Positions 39,901-52,189 of a stretch of DNA of 64,000 bases are shown one piece after another (position 1 is the stretch's first letter; every line of letters begins with the position of its first letter). This DNA is from Rhyacophila brunnea (taxonomy: Eukaryota; Arthropoda; Insecta; Trichoptera; Rhyacophilidae). The stretch covers positions 558,001-622,000 of the forward strand of contig JAGYXB010001049.1 of assembly GCA_022495005.1 (NCBI GenBank). The letters run 5' to 3'. Below the pieces are notes generated by a model. The model did not search any database. It saw nothing but the letters and a program-made list of their open reading frames with translations, and had not been told where the DNA came from. The position numbers and the translations under genes are program-made.

Positions 39901-40884
39901 ACAAGCTTTTACTACTTATATTACATTTATTCATTTTTAAATTAATTTGTTTTTCATGCGATTGATGTGTAAAAAAGATTTTGCAAAAAGCGAGCCCCTA
40001 GGCCAGGATATTTGTCGGGCCCACCTACCTATATCTGAGGTTAAGGGCAGTGTGGTACTATAATGTAGTGTTTCCTAAATTATACACATACACGGGAGTT
40101 ATCATTACATATATCAATCATGATATAGGTATCACATCAAACGTACAACTACCTACATATTTAATATATCATAGTTTTGAAATCAAATGATTTTTTTTAC
40201 TATTAGAGTAAATTTGTGAAATAAATAATCTTAGCAAACTATCAAAGCGCTCAGTAAATAGATTTTTGTTTGCTTCAATATATCTGGCGCAAAATCATTT
40301 AAAAGTGGAAACATGACGATTTTTTTTTTTAATTTTGATTTCCAAAGCTCCATTTTTTTATGTATGCCTTCACTTTGTCTTTTTAAATCAGTCAATGCAT
40401 TAGTGGTCCTTGCATCGATTTATTCACTTTTTTTTAAATTCTAACTAAATAGACAAGTTTAACAACAGTTTATCATTCGTAAACAAATTTGCCTCAAATT
40501 TCAATATTATGATTTGATCCTTGTATATCATTTTTTCACGAGATTGCCAGCACACTCAACAATAGTATAGAAGTGAGGTATTAAAAAATTAGTCTACATA
40601 TTATCTTCAGACAGGTTTACAAACAACGTTTTTAAGGACTGTTTTTATGTAGTTTATAACTAGCGGCAGTTTTATAAACTTTATTTGCAAACTGTAATCA
40701 TGACGTGGCTTTATTTGTGTAAAACTTTTCGTGCCTCCCTTCGCAACACTGCGCACCTACCAGTTTGGCAATATATAATATGTATGAAAGTACATTTTTA
40801 TGGAGATACAATATATTTATTTTAACATAGACTAGAAAACCTCTTGTTATGAAATTCTCGAAAGGTGGGTATATTATAGACTTA
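36906..40884. other. No gene seen
   Basis: AT-rich; the 85- and 111-codon frames (36976, 38653) are AT-driven and motif-free. 39985-40150 is a diverged partial relative of the hAT element at 45997: it shares ggccaggat-t-tgtcgggccc, cctacctat-tctgaggttaagg and gacagtgtg-like strings. Confidence 0.45.
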
Positions 40885-41109
40885 CTACGTGCGTATAGAT
40901 ACACATAGCGTAGTGATTTAATTTTTATAATGTGTAATTATTTCAGCATAATAAACATAACATTAAATAATTTTAGTGGAAACTATAAGATTGGATTATT
41001 TTTGTTTTTAATTATTCTTATATAAATATTTAACGTGTTTTGAAATCCGATTTTTAGGAATACTTAATTACATGATACAATAAGATCAGTGTTTTCAAAT
41101 TATATTATA
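40885..41109. repeat. Direct repeat, left copy, flanking a minisatellite region
   Basis: Colinear with 43287-43525: tacgtgcgtata, gcgtagtgatttaa, tttcagcataa-aaacat, gtggaaactata and catgatacaataagatca. Confidence 0.7.
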
Positions 41110-41396
41110 GGTGAGATACCCGGCTTCGCACAGGGTTGCTTAGTGGATACATTTACCTTAGATATTTAAAAAATAATAATGAAATTATCTTTTTAATAAT
41201 AAAATATCTGTGTAATACAATATGACAATATGAAAGTAATTCTAATAGGAGAAAAGGTCAAACAAAAGAACAGTAAATTAAAATCAAATCCAAAATATGC
41301 AAACGTTATTAATAGTATTAATATGTAGTAAAAAATTCAAAATTGGATGGAACAAACAAACAACAAACTTTGTATTTTATTTAATACTAACCATCC

Positions 41397-42512
41397 CAGG
41401 TGTGCGAACAACAACTGAGAAAAATTTCATCGCAATCTGATGAATGTTATAAGAACGCATACGAATAGAAGAAGAAGAAGAAGATAATTGTACTAATTTA
41501 GAAACCTTCGCGGGTGTTGGCACAATTACCGACGAAAGTTTTATTGAAATCGTATGAATGGAATAGGAACGCATACAAATAGAAGAAGAGGAAAAATATT
41601 GTTGTACTAATTCAGAAACCTTCGTAGGTGTGGGCACAACAATTGACGAACGTTTTATTGCAATCGGACGAATGATATAGGAATCATACGAATAAAAGAA
41701 TATAGAATAAAGACGATGAAGAAGAAGAAGACGGTTGTACTAACTCAGAAACCTTTGCATGTGTTAGCACAACAACTGACGAAGGTTTCATCGCAATCCG
41801 ATGAATGGTATAGGAACCATATGAATAAAAGAAGATATAATGAAGAAGAAGAGATAGTTTTTCTAATTCAGAAATCTTTGCGGGCATGCGCACAACAATT
41901 GATCAAAATTTCATCGCAATCGGATGAATGGTATAAGAACGCATACGAATAGAAGAGGAAGAAAATGGTTGTACTAATTCAGAAACCTTTGCAGGTGTTA
42001 CCACAACAACTGACGATGGTTTCATCGCAATCCGATAAATGGTATAGGAACCATGCGAATAAAAGAAGATATAACGAAGAAGATGGTTTTTCTAATTCAG
42101 TAAACTTCGCGGGCATGCGCACAACAACTGATCAAAATTTCATCGCAAACGGATGAATGGTATAAGAACGCATACGAATAGAAGAAGATAGAATAGAAGA
42201 AAAGGTTGAAGAAAATTGTTGTACTAATTCAGAAACCTTCGCAGGTGTGGGCACAACAACTGACGAAAGTTTCATTGCAATCGGACGAATGGTATAAGAA
42301 TCATACGAATAAAAGAATATAGAATGAAGACAGCGAAGAAGAAGAAGATGGTTGTACTAATTCAGAAACCTTTGCGGGTATTGCCACAACAACTGGCGAA
42401 GGTTTCATCGCAATCCGATGAATGGTATAGGAACCATATGAATAAAAGAAGGTATAATGAAGAAGTAGAAGATAGTTTTTCTAATTCAGAAACCTTTGCG
42501 GGTGTGCACACA
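41397..42512 (+). repeat. Minisatellite with 110-140-bp units, GAA-rich
   Basis: About nine units, each carrying gtactaattcagaaacctt, cgggtgt-gcacaacaactg, aaggtttcatcgcaatccga and tgaatggtataggaac-cata followed by a variable (GAA)n run. Two unit types (ggttgtacta and agtttttcta) alternate in places. The short Ser- or Lys/Glu-rich frames are products of the repeat. A last partial unit lies beyond the LINE insertion, at 42951-43015. Confidence 0.88.
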
Positions 42513-42941
42513 ACTTCTTCTTCTTCGATGGCGCTACAGCTCAAGTCGAGCCCTGGCCTCCTCCACCGCTGTCCTCCAGCCGGAACGGTCCTCCGCACGT
42601 CTTTTCCAGTTCCTGATTTTTAGTATCTGGTTGGCATCTTTTGTAACCCCATCGTGTGCGTGGCTTTCCCACTGGCCTTTTCCCTCCTGGGTTTCCTTCG
42701 AGGATCTTCTTCGGTATCCGCGACTCAGGCATGCGCTGGACCCTGCCCAGCTTAGCCTCTGGAGTTTTATGAAGTTGGAGAGTTTTTAATCTTGGTATAA
42801 GCGGTATAGTTCCGTGTTGTACCTAATTCTCCACTCCCCATCATCATTCATGGGTCCGTATATCCGCCTAAGAATCTTTCTCTCAAAGCAATCCACCATT
42901 TCAGCTGCTTTCACATTTAGCGTCCATGACTCGCACCCGTA
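42513..42941 (-). mobile_element. 5'-truncated LINE (non-LTR retrotransposon) with 9-bp target duplication
   Basis: The minus strand encodes the C-terminal end of a LINE polyprotein: YGCESWTLNVKAAEMVDCFE, RKILRRIYGPMNDDGEWRIR, RIPKKILEGNPGGKRPVGKP, RTRWGYKR, then after a frameshift AVEEARARLEL and a stop. Its 3' end has a (GAA)4 tail. Both sides carry gtgcacaca (42504-42512 and 42942-42950). The reverse-transcriptase core is absent, so the copy is dead on arrival. The motif set is that of RTE/BovB-like or related LINEs; the exact clade is uncertain. Confidence 0.85.
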
Positions 42942-43286
42942 GTGCACACATCAATTCACCAAAATTTCATCGCAATCGGATGAATGGTATAGGAACGCAT
43001 AGGTCAGACAGACAGACAGACTTTCATTTTTATGTATAAGATATAGTCTATAATCTGCGCGCAAGTGCAAGCAATAAGATGACAAAGTCTTATCGCAATC
43101 GGATGAACGGTATGGCAGCGCATAAAATACGAACAAACAAACTAACAAATATTGATTTTTATATTATAGATTATAATCAGAGAATCGATATTGCAAAATT
43201 TTAAGTATTTTTTTTATATACTAGGTTATACTTGGGAAATTATCTAAAAGTAGGTAAGATATATCTATAGTCTTAGAGGTATAGAC

Positions 43287-43525
43287 TTAATACGTGCGTA
43301 TAAGTTCAAGTAGCGTAGTGATTTATATTTATTAATGTGTATTATTTCAGCATAAGAAACATGATATTAAAATATATTTAGTGGAAACTATACGATCAAT
43401 CGGAGTATTTTTCTTGATTAATTGTTCTTATGTAAGTATATTATTTTAATGTGTTTTAAAATACGATTTTTAAAAATACTTAATAACATGATACAATAAG
43501 ATCACAGTGTTTTAAAATTATATAG
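43287..43525. repeat. Direct repeat, right copy, flanking a minisatellite region
   Basis: Second copy of the segment at 40885-41109, same orientation, with several substitutions and indels. Next to it, aatcgatattgcaaaatt also occurs twice (about 43184 and 43529), so the right side is itself locally duplicated. Confidence 0.7.
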
Positions 43526-44889
43526 GGAATCGATATTGCAAAATTATAACTATTATTTTATGTGGTGAACGTGATAACGCAAGTCCACACAGATGTTATC
43601 CTACCTAATAACATCCCTCGTTCGCTTCGGATGAATTAGCCACCCCCACTCTCCGTGAAATGGCAGCGTATGTTGGTTGTTCCATTTAAAACAGACCGAG
43701 ACACGCCGTGGCTTAGATATGACGTACTTTTATCGATGTCCGATATTATGCACGATTATAAGATAATTGCATGTAATATACACAGAATAAAATGTTAAAC
43801 GATGACTTAACAGTATTTAAAAACATACTTTACCTTTTGAAGCAATCAATTAGCTTTTAAAATGCCTTAAAATGCCAAATTTCTATCGGGACACTGAGTG
43901 GACGGCATGGGAACGGGCGTAATTTTTTTACCATGGTAAGGGAAAGGTTAACCAACCATTTCTCGTTACTTTGAATAATACTATTATTACCACCTCATTG
44001 TCATTCATATATAATTACTTTTGCGATAAAAATACAATCGAATTAAAATCTCATTTTGTTACACAAGATTTAATTCAAACTTCTTTAACGAAAATATGTT
44101 ATGTTTTTTATCACGCCAAAAATAGTATCACTGATCTTACGTTTTATGAATCCCAGACAAAAGACCGCTCGGTAAATATTTTCGGAAATAATATTTTTGT
44201 AAGTACTCCCACACCATTTATTGTTTATGTCTAAAGAAGTTGGAGTGTCAAAGTCTATTCTAATTATTAAATTTATATAGGTATGTATACCTGTAAGTAT
44301 GTTTACAGTTACGACTCAAAGTTAGGAAACCCTAGATCACTTGAGAATGGAAATCACTACAGGATACACCATTCCTTACAAAATCAGAACATAAAAATGA
44401 GCACTTTTTCCAAAAAGGGACACCTGACAAAAATCTATTAGAACCACCCTTATTGCAATATAGATATAGATCAGTTTTAATTATGTATATACAATATGTT
44501 CCTATAGGACATAGGTAAAAATTCTCTTAATAACCTCTATAAAATACAATTATTTTCTTTTATTTTGCAAAAAATAAAAATGACGTACATATCCACTTAT
44601 ACAAATTAACACAGTTCGGAAATTCACTCTTATTACAATGCAGGTAGAGTTCATTAATTATTGTATGTCGCTTTCACCTGTATTTATCTGTTAGTACAAA
44701 AGAACAAAAAAACATAGAAAATGATTCTGGCAGTCTAGACTTCAGGGGCAGATTAAAAGTTTGTAGTCATTTTATTTTTCACACAATTATAATTATACGT
44801 CGATTATTATGAAAATCCATAAATAATAAGGCGCATCTAGGCACATAATTTAATGGTAAGGCATATCAAAGTAGAGCCATATCGAAAGA
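43526..44889. other. No gene seen
   Basis: AT-rich with one GC-richer patch at 43605-43720. The frame at 43971-44234 has no motif. Confidence 0.45.
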
Positions 44890-45809
44890 GCTCACCATAG
44901 AACAAACGATAGGCAGTAGGTACCTACTCTTTTATCGTTTACCAGAGCCTCAAAAGTGTTGTTTTTCCAATACTCGATGCATGGCAGAGTTCTGTCACGA
45001 ATATCATCTGTAAGGGATCTTGGCATTACGTTTGAGAGTAAACTGACATTTATTAGCCATATAGTTACCATTTGTAACAAAGCGCTTAAAATGTTGGGCT
45101 TCGTCATGCGTACTTCCCGGGTCTTTTCAGATGTTACGGTATTAAAACTTTTATTTAATTCTTTAGTTCGAAGCAGACTTGAGAGTGGGTCTATTGTTTG
45201 GGCACCGCACCAGTTGAAGTATGGCCTTATGGTGGAGAGGGTACAGAAGAAATTCTTGAGACTCCTTTACTTGAGGTTGTATGGATACTATCCGTGGCTT
45301 TATCCAACTGACTTTCTCTTAGGCATGCTTACATACTGCAGTCTGCAATTTAGAAGAAATCTTTATTTAGCTACGTATTTTTTTCGACTTATACAAGGTA
45401 TAAATGAGAACTCTGCCATTCTGGGCAGTGTTGACCTGTGTGTCCCTGATAACTATCTTAGAAATAGAGACCACCAGTTGTTTATTCTCCCAAGGTGCAG
45501 AACCAACCTGCCACTGGTAATGCCAATTGGTTCAACGAAATTGCTTCGGGTGTTGATATATTCCACCTACGTGAGAATGAGTTTAGGTGGATGTTGTTTT
45601 ATAAAATCTTAAAATAGGGTCTGCTTAGCTCATCCGGTGTACTTCCTTGTACCTATCTAATTCATCTACTGATATATCTCTTTTTTTTATGTAATACTGT
45701 TATATTTATATATCTTTGTTTCTAAATGTCATGTTGTGAACGTCTTAAACTTATAATTTGTAATGTCCACGATATGTTAAAAAAATAAATGAATTGAATT
45801 GAATTGAAC
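44890..45809 (+). mobile_element. 5'-truncated LINE, Jockey-like, 3' part
   Basis: An open frame at 44956-45612 covers the thumb/C-terminal region of a non-LTR reverse transcriptase: SSVRDLGITFESKLTFISHI, FNSLVRSRLESGSIVWAPHQ and RVQKKFLRLLYLR. These match the VRDLGV-DSKLTF, LVRSKLEY-S-VW-P and QRKFLR motifs of jockey-type elements. A short 3' UTR ends in (GAATT)n near 45790-45809. The catalytic YADD part lies upstream in intact elements and is missing here. Confidence 0.82.
44956..45612 (+). pseudogene. Reverse transcriptase C-terminal fragment of a Jockey-like LINE
   Basis: 218 codons without interruption, but only the region after the catalytic fingers and palm of the family is present. 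The first Met is arbitrary. The intact frame suggests a fairly recent insertion. No endonuclease domain is in the window. Confidence 0.78.
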
Positions 45810-45996
45810 TTATAAGAATTAATTGATGTATTCAAATTCAATCAAATAACACCCACTTTTAGAGAGATTCCAGTCTTACTGTGGGCGAGACGCCATTGAA
45901 ATACATTAGCTAGATACTGGATGGAATTTTAGTTTCAGTCTCGTCTTTTTTGAGTATTCTCTTGAGCGAAAGGCCTAAGGATTTCATAAATATACC

Positions 45997-46528
45997 CATG
46001 GCCCCCACATCCTAAAGCGGGCCCCCAGGCCAGAATCTATGGCGGGCCCCCCTACCTATCGCTAAGGTTAAGGACAGTGTGATTATTCACAGCAGTGTTC
46101 CGCAAGAAATTTCCACGGAACCCCAGGGTTAAGGGTATTCCGAGTATTTTTACCGATTTTTTAATAAATCCAGTTGATTTATTGAGTTGTCGGCGCTCAA
46201 CATAATATTATGAAGCACTGATCGCGACCTCATTTTGTGGTACCCAAGTAACATGGTACCCTTCGCCATATATTCGCCAGGAAACACACAAAATTCTATG
46301 CGTGAATTATCATTTAATTATATCAATCATCATGTCACATCAAATTACATCGCACAGCCACATATTTTTAAATATTAATAATCAGTTAGGAAGACATTTT
46401 TACTCTTCGAGCAAATTTGTGGTGTGTGTTTTACTCATTTAACTGGTCGGTTTGCCACGCCGGGCCCCCTCTAAGCCCTGGCCCCCAGACTAGAGCCCTG
46501 TCACCCCCCCCCCTTTGTTGGGGCCATG
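45997..46528 (+). mobile_element. hAT-like MITE, 532 bp, with TIRs and 8-bp target duplication
   Basis: The ends catggcccccaca and (reverse complement) catggccccaaca match. GC-rich GGGCCCCC motifs are repeated just inside both ends. The flanks aatatacc (45989-45996) and catatacc (46529-46536) are 7 of 8 identical. The AT-rich core has no transposase frame. A diverged partial relative lies near 39985-40150. Confidence 0.75.
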
Positions 46529-47005
46529 CATATACCTACTCATTAATTATGTAATTTTTACAAATGTTACAAAATGTCTTAACCCAGACCATTGATATAT
46601 TCTTTTCAATGTTCCACAATACCACCATTATTATAATATTATGTAGGTAGCTTTTAATAATTTTTGAAGAAGGTATATACTTATCACTTTTTTTATGAAA
46701 TTCTGTCATCATATTATAATATCGTTAAATTTATCCTATATAATTATGTCTTCTTAGAAAGTTTTTTTTAGATTATTTTTTATTACTTATATGCTTACAA
46801 TTTACTTCAATAAAACACCAAGTATATTTTTGGCAATTCGATCATTTTCAGTCAAACAATAATTTTATTATCAGATTGCCGTGGTTATGGGTACAAATGT
46901 TTTTCGGACAAGTATTCCAAACTATGTAATATCACATTGAATAAACTGGGTTACGTTTGTAATCATCATAAACGCAACATTTTGAATATATACGAATGTA
47001 TACAC

Positions 47006-48241
47006 CAGTGATAAACAACATTTTTTCACGAGAACCACTTTAAGCGCTAAAATGTTTTTGAGGGTCGCATTAATTTACATGGGTAATTTTTTTTCGCATA
47101 ATTATCCAAACGACTATTTTTTAAAACAATACAATCTTTTCATTCTTTATTATAAAAAAAACTTTCTGGGGCCTCATGTAGTCCTCGAGCTGCGGATTTC
47201 TCATTACTTGTGTACAGTCTTTATTGGCATGAATGATAAAGATAAAAATGTCTACTTTTTCGGTGACTGATTTAGGGACTTAGACGCCCGAGACACCGAC
47301 TGATTTAGAGACCATAAATTCCAACAACCAACGCAGCTGCTTAGTAAAAATATCAATGTATCTCTTTCCTAGAATCCCATCATGTAACTAAAAATAAATA
47401 CAATTGAATAAGCCATGCTCCACAAACAACGCGTTATTTTTTATTGCAATGCTATATTTATGCTTAATGCATATTTTTTCTGGTAAGACAGCACATCGTG
47501 AGCTGTGATTTAGCGGAATGTAATATGTAAAATTATCGTGGAACCTTCTTATTAATAAATTTTTGGTTTCAATATTGAAATGCTTATTTACAAAAATACA
47601 TTTTTCCTCTCGATATAATTACGTAAGCAGCCGTAAAAAATACGCCCGTACTCAGTCGATAATTTGGTTATCAAAAACTTTATCTGGCTTTAATTATTAC
47701 TGTACACATATATTTATTTATCTTAAACAAAATAAAATAAGAAAAAAATACTGTATGTGAAACTAACAAAAACAAATTAACGAGAGTGGTGTGATTGCAT
47801 GTTTTTACATAATAAATCAATATCAGCTTTCATGTTAAACATCGTAATTCGCAGGGAATCTTCAGATGTCTTCATTAAAAAGCATGGCCTGTGTTTATTA
47901 TGTATTATGGGCAATGACGAAAATGCTGTTGTTGCAAAAGAATGGGTACCAATGCTGCTATTTCAATAGACGGATATTTCTGCTGTCGCCTTATCCAAAA
48001 TTTAGGAATATTTTTTTCATTAAATTCCACTTCAAACGAAATATCTGATCTGATACCAACCAATTCTCATTGAGCTACCCACGTAATAATACCATATTTA
48101 AAGATTTAGCAAATGGCGTTCTTATCCAATAATTGTACTTTTGATCCTTATAACTTTATGCACCGAACACATCTCTAAATATGTGAAGTTCTTCTGATAA
48201 ATTTTGCGGCCCTCCCAGGGAGTCGCGACTCATTAGCACTG
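47006..48241. mobile_element. Possible degraded hAT element with CAGTG...CACTG ends
   Basis: The left end cagtgataaac and the right end gactcattagcactg are imperfect inverted copies. Strings such as ttttgagggtcgca and ggccctcccagggagtcgcg are typical of hAT subterminal regions. The 8-bp flanks gtatacac and ctctagag do not match, though both have the TNTA core. The interior frames are fragmented. Confidence 0.35.
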
Positions 48242-49082
48242 CTCTAGAGGGCTGAAAATTTTACGATCACTTGACTAAAACCTAGATCAACGCAAACAAA
48301 AATTGTGGTTTGATTCCCGAGATAGAAACTTTTGAAGTTTTCTATAGATTATCAATAAGTATGTATTTGAATTTATAGACATTTACTTAATTCTGTATTC
48401 CTTCATTAATCGGTACCTAAACTTGGAAATGAAACAACAAATTATTGTCTTAATAGATTATTCGATATTAAATACATATCGATTTGAATTCGGAATTCAC
48501 CGATAATGATATCTACATTTTTACAATCATGCCTACTCTTAATACTACTATAATATTTTGGGTCCCAGGTTCGAATCCTGGGGTTAGCAAAACACATAGG
48601 TATTGTTTTTTGATTTGTGTTTGGAGTCAGAGTATGGACCTAGTAGATTGAGCAAATGGCTTATATCCATTTCTCATAAAAAAACAAAAATCTGTTAATA
48701 AAAACCTACACTCTGTGAATCATATATGATCCTATTAGGATCGGACACGAAAGAAAGAAAGAAAGAAAGAAGAATGATGGATGAAGATATTCTCAAAATT
48801 TCAAGAATCTCTCACATTCCAAACACAAAGAAAATGGAAAAAAATAAGATTGTTAACGAATTTAAGGCATTTTTCTAGTATGATATTCGAGTAGGTACTT
48901 ACCTTAATTGATAATAATTTAATATTACCACACTTGCGAGTGATTTTCGTTAAAATATTGCCGTTCATTCCATTAAATTAATTATATCATTTTACCCAAA
49001 ACCTTCTTAGAGATTTAAGACAATCCCAAATTTTTTTGGGATGACATCCAAAATAATTTGGGATTGTGTTATCTATTAACGC
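48242..49082. other. No gene seen apart from a SINE
   Basis: AT-rich apart from the SINE at 48559-48771. A short palindrome acaatcccaaatt/aatttgggattgt lies at about 49020-49068. Confidence 0.45.
48559..48771 (+). repeat. tRNA-derived SINE, 5'-truncated, with (GAAA)n tail
   Basis: Begins gggtcccaggttcgaatcct, carries the family body (agtatggacctagtagattg, ggatcggacacg) and ends in gaaagaaagaaagaaagaag. The A-box half of the head is missing. Confidence 0.83.
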
Positions 49083-49370
49083 ACTAATAATTTAGTTGCT
49101 AGGACCCCCTTAGCAACCAATAATAGTGTTTTACTTTTTACGAATATTTTCCGAAACATACAAAACAGAATTAACTGAAAATGAATTCAATTATGCTTAA
49201 ATATGGCTAAAAGTATTAAAAGAATGCATTATAATCGTGTTCTGAATATTCTAAAAGTTTCAAATGTCTATCTAATCGGAAAGTTAGTTAAAAATCGATT
49301 GCAAGATTTGGACAAACAAAAAAAAAATTGTACTGGACAAACAAGAATACGAGCTAATAAAAACGTGGTA
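49083..49370 (-). mobile_element. MITE, TACCACG family, copy 4 (truncated)
   Basis: Starts internally at actaataatttagttgctag, then follows copy 3 to the terminus gagctaataaaaacgtggta. The open frame over this region (49203-49409) is element sequence. Confidence 0.7.
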
Positions 49371-49898
49371 AAATACACAAACACCAAGGAAACCCCCAAA
49401 CGAAGCTGAGTATATAAGCTAGAAATAATATAGATTGAAGTACCTGCTTACTAATCTCATAATAATTATTAGCTGTGCCAAACTGCAGGATATTCAGGTA
49501 CACCCTTCACTGTGATATAAATGCTTTTATTATTACGGAAACTGCTTATTCACTTTTTGAACATTTCAAAATAAGCTTGAAATTATGACTACATTATCCA
49601 ATGGAATGGCCTTAAATTTCCGACAACCTCTGAACACCAATAAAATAATCACGGAAACGAAGGGTCACAAATATTTACAATAATAAATTGGAAACATGAT
49701 CAAACGGAAACACCTAGGTAGGTACCTATCTAGTATCTACAATATAATATGTACGCAGAACGATACATAAATTGAAACACAATAAATCCCCAAGCAACGA
49801 CGAAATTCCTGCATAACTGTTTAAATACGGGGACAATGATCTGCTTCTACACATGCATAAGATAATTTTGCAAATATAAATAATTAAGGCTATACATC
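49371..49898. other. No gene seen
   Basis: AT-rich, nothing recognised. Confidence 0.45.
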
Positions 49899-50215
49899 AG
49901 TTGAGGCCCGGTCCAAAAAGATCGTGGCTAGGCGATGCGCGGATTGTGCAAATGACGCGTGCCGAACGAAATATAATTTGTCATATAAATCCAACATGCG
50001 TCCATTTAATGTTCTGTTTATTGTTCTATTAGTAACAATAATAATATATTCATTGACATGCTTTCTTTTTCAAGTAAATGGGTAACGTTTTTAGTCATCT
50101 TTACACGATTTAAGAATTAATACCCCCGTCGCCATCACGAAACAAATTGACGTGTTCACAGCTCGACGTTCGCTCTCCGATTGCCAGCGAGTCCAAAATT
50201 TCGTCGCACCTATAG
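49899..50215 (+). repeat. Dispersed repeat, copy B (first copy at 13611)
   Basis: Colinear with 13611-13930 from cagttgaggc to aaaatttcgtcgca-ctatag. Differences are single-base changes and small indels. Confidence 0.75.
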
Positions 50216-50320
50216 TATATATATTATTTGCCGTTTCACTGAAGTACCGTCTTAATCTTAAGTACTACTATATATTTTTATATATATGAAATATTGCTTC
50301 TTCTTCATTTTCTTCTTCAG

Positions 50321-50463
50321 GACCCATTACTGAGAATCGTAGGGAAGACCGGTGGAGATCTGAGATTTGGAGATCACTGGGTATGGGGTATGTACCCGGA
50401 AAAGCGTGGGAGGTTTTGGCAAGGGAGATGCGAAAATCGGTGGCACTTGCTAGAGTTTTTTAA
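50321..50463 (+). other. Coding-like island with strong splice acceptor, possible terminal exon of an unidentified gene
   Basis: It is preceded by a long pyrimidine tract (gcttcttcttcattttcttcttcag). One frame then encodes EDRWRSEIWRSLGMGYVPGK, AWEVLAREMRKSVALARVF and TAA at 50461, with AATAAA about 30 bp further on. The base composition is unlike the AT-rich flanks. A second frame is also open across the segment. I recognise no family; it could equally be a retroelement scrap. Confidence 0.3.
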
Positions 50464-50490
50464 CCCCGCCCCCAACCGCTACCTTAAAAA

Positions 50491-52189
50491 TCAATAATAA
50501 AATATTTTGGATAATTTTTCGAAATGAACTTTCCAGTAGAATATTTCTGTGTGCGTATACTCAGTATGCATCGCTAGTAGGTGCGTATAGGGTCTACTAA
50601 AACTAATTAAATCACAACAATTATGTATCCAGAAAAAATACGGCTACAAAAATCTCTCGTGAGACCGGGACTGGCATGCAGAATAGATACATGGCCCTGT
50701 GTTCCTCTGATTGTTAGAAGCTGGTGGTGTTTGACCACAGGGTAGGTATTCAGAAAGATACTTTGGCTAACCTTTGAAAATCAAGTAGGTATAATATGGT
50801 ATTATTTATTTATCTCATATTGTGCTATGACCTTAATCTTTCCAGATATTTTTCATATATGAAGTAATAACGCCTGTACACGTGCATTTATTTACTTGTA
50901 CAAATAATGTGTAATTTAAACTATCGCAATAATAACTGTTTACACGTAAAAGTTCTGACTGTCTCGCCAATCTCATTCTTCAAGGGTAAGCGAGACGCGA
51001 TGTTGTCATTGTATGGTACTATTTGACAGGTCGTGAAAATCGGTGAACCTCAAAATGAGTCTCTGCGCGGTGTAGTTAGTTTTTTTTACCGACAGGTTCA
51101 CCACTATCGTTCTCCTGCGCAGGCGCAGATATCGCACAGTCCAATTGTCGCGTGAATGAACGTGTCGCAGATTTTTTTTCATCCATACATGCAATCTTGC
51201 AATTTGCATAATAATATGTGCATTTTTTTGTTATGGCCGCGATACGTAATTGAATCCTTCAAAAGTATAGTATTTTTGGTGTAAAATAATGTATAATTAT
51301 TTACTATTACACATCTTTCGCAGAATCATTCGATTGGAAACACTGACGTTGTTGATGTTGAACATAAATCCATCGGTGATGGAGCTACGTGCACTAGCAC
51401 TTCCATTACGAAAAACGGTCATTTTGAAACCGGTTTAACCGGAAAACGAAAAATATCCGAATGTAGACAGGGCTATATGATAAATCAATAATAATACACA
51501 ATAATTTGTCAGATATTTTCAGATAAACATATTATGCCAAATTTCTCATTGATGATTTTGATAATAATATATTTTATAATTATATGTGTATTGTATGCCT
51601 ACAAATACACATCGATGAATTTAGTATTGGTTACTTTCATACGCTTATTTTTGTATAGGTTGGAAACGATTCAGAATTAAAAAAAAAAAGTATTACCTAC
51701 ACCCTAGGTGTAAAAACAGTACCTGCCTTATATAGTGTATATTTATTTATTTATTGTAAATCCGTATGTTTGTGGTGCTAGAAAGGTAAATCAATATTTC
51801 GGGTAAGCGGGAATAATGTAATTTCAAAAATATATTCGTGGTAAGCGTCAAATGTTTTTTAAGATTGTTATTTCACAAAAATATCTGTCGAATTATCATT
51901 AAGCTTAGACTGGGTGATTGCCATAAAGTTTACCGAAGTATTTCATTAAAAAGAATAAAATCATCTTGCGAAAATTCTGATTTACTTCACGTTAATTCAC
52001 TGTTAATAATTTATTGTCTTAGATGTTAACTAATTGCAAATGACGTAGGTAGACTTAAATTTAGATTTTCTTGCGATTCAGATCATTACATCAACATTGT
52101 TTTCTATGGTTGTGAAATGTTGTTATTTTCAATTCCGTCCCATTTAAACTATTACATATAAATCACCCATCCCTGTCGTTCTTGTTTCA
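50491..52189. other. No gene seen; upstream flank of glass
   Basis: AT-rich with a GC-richer patch at 50940-51200. No exon matching the extra N-terminal part of fly Glass could be found, but a very short exon or a non-coding first exon would not be visible by eye. Confidence 0.4.

Noticed and set aside
42362..42789. Plus-strand frames of 78-99 codons at the LINE insertion
   Set aside because: They are antisense to a clear LINE C-terminus and run from minisatellite into the insertion.
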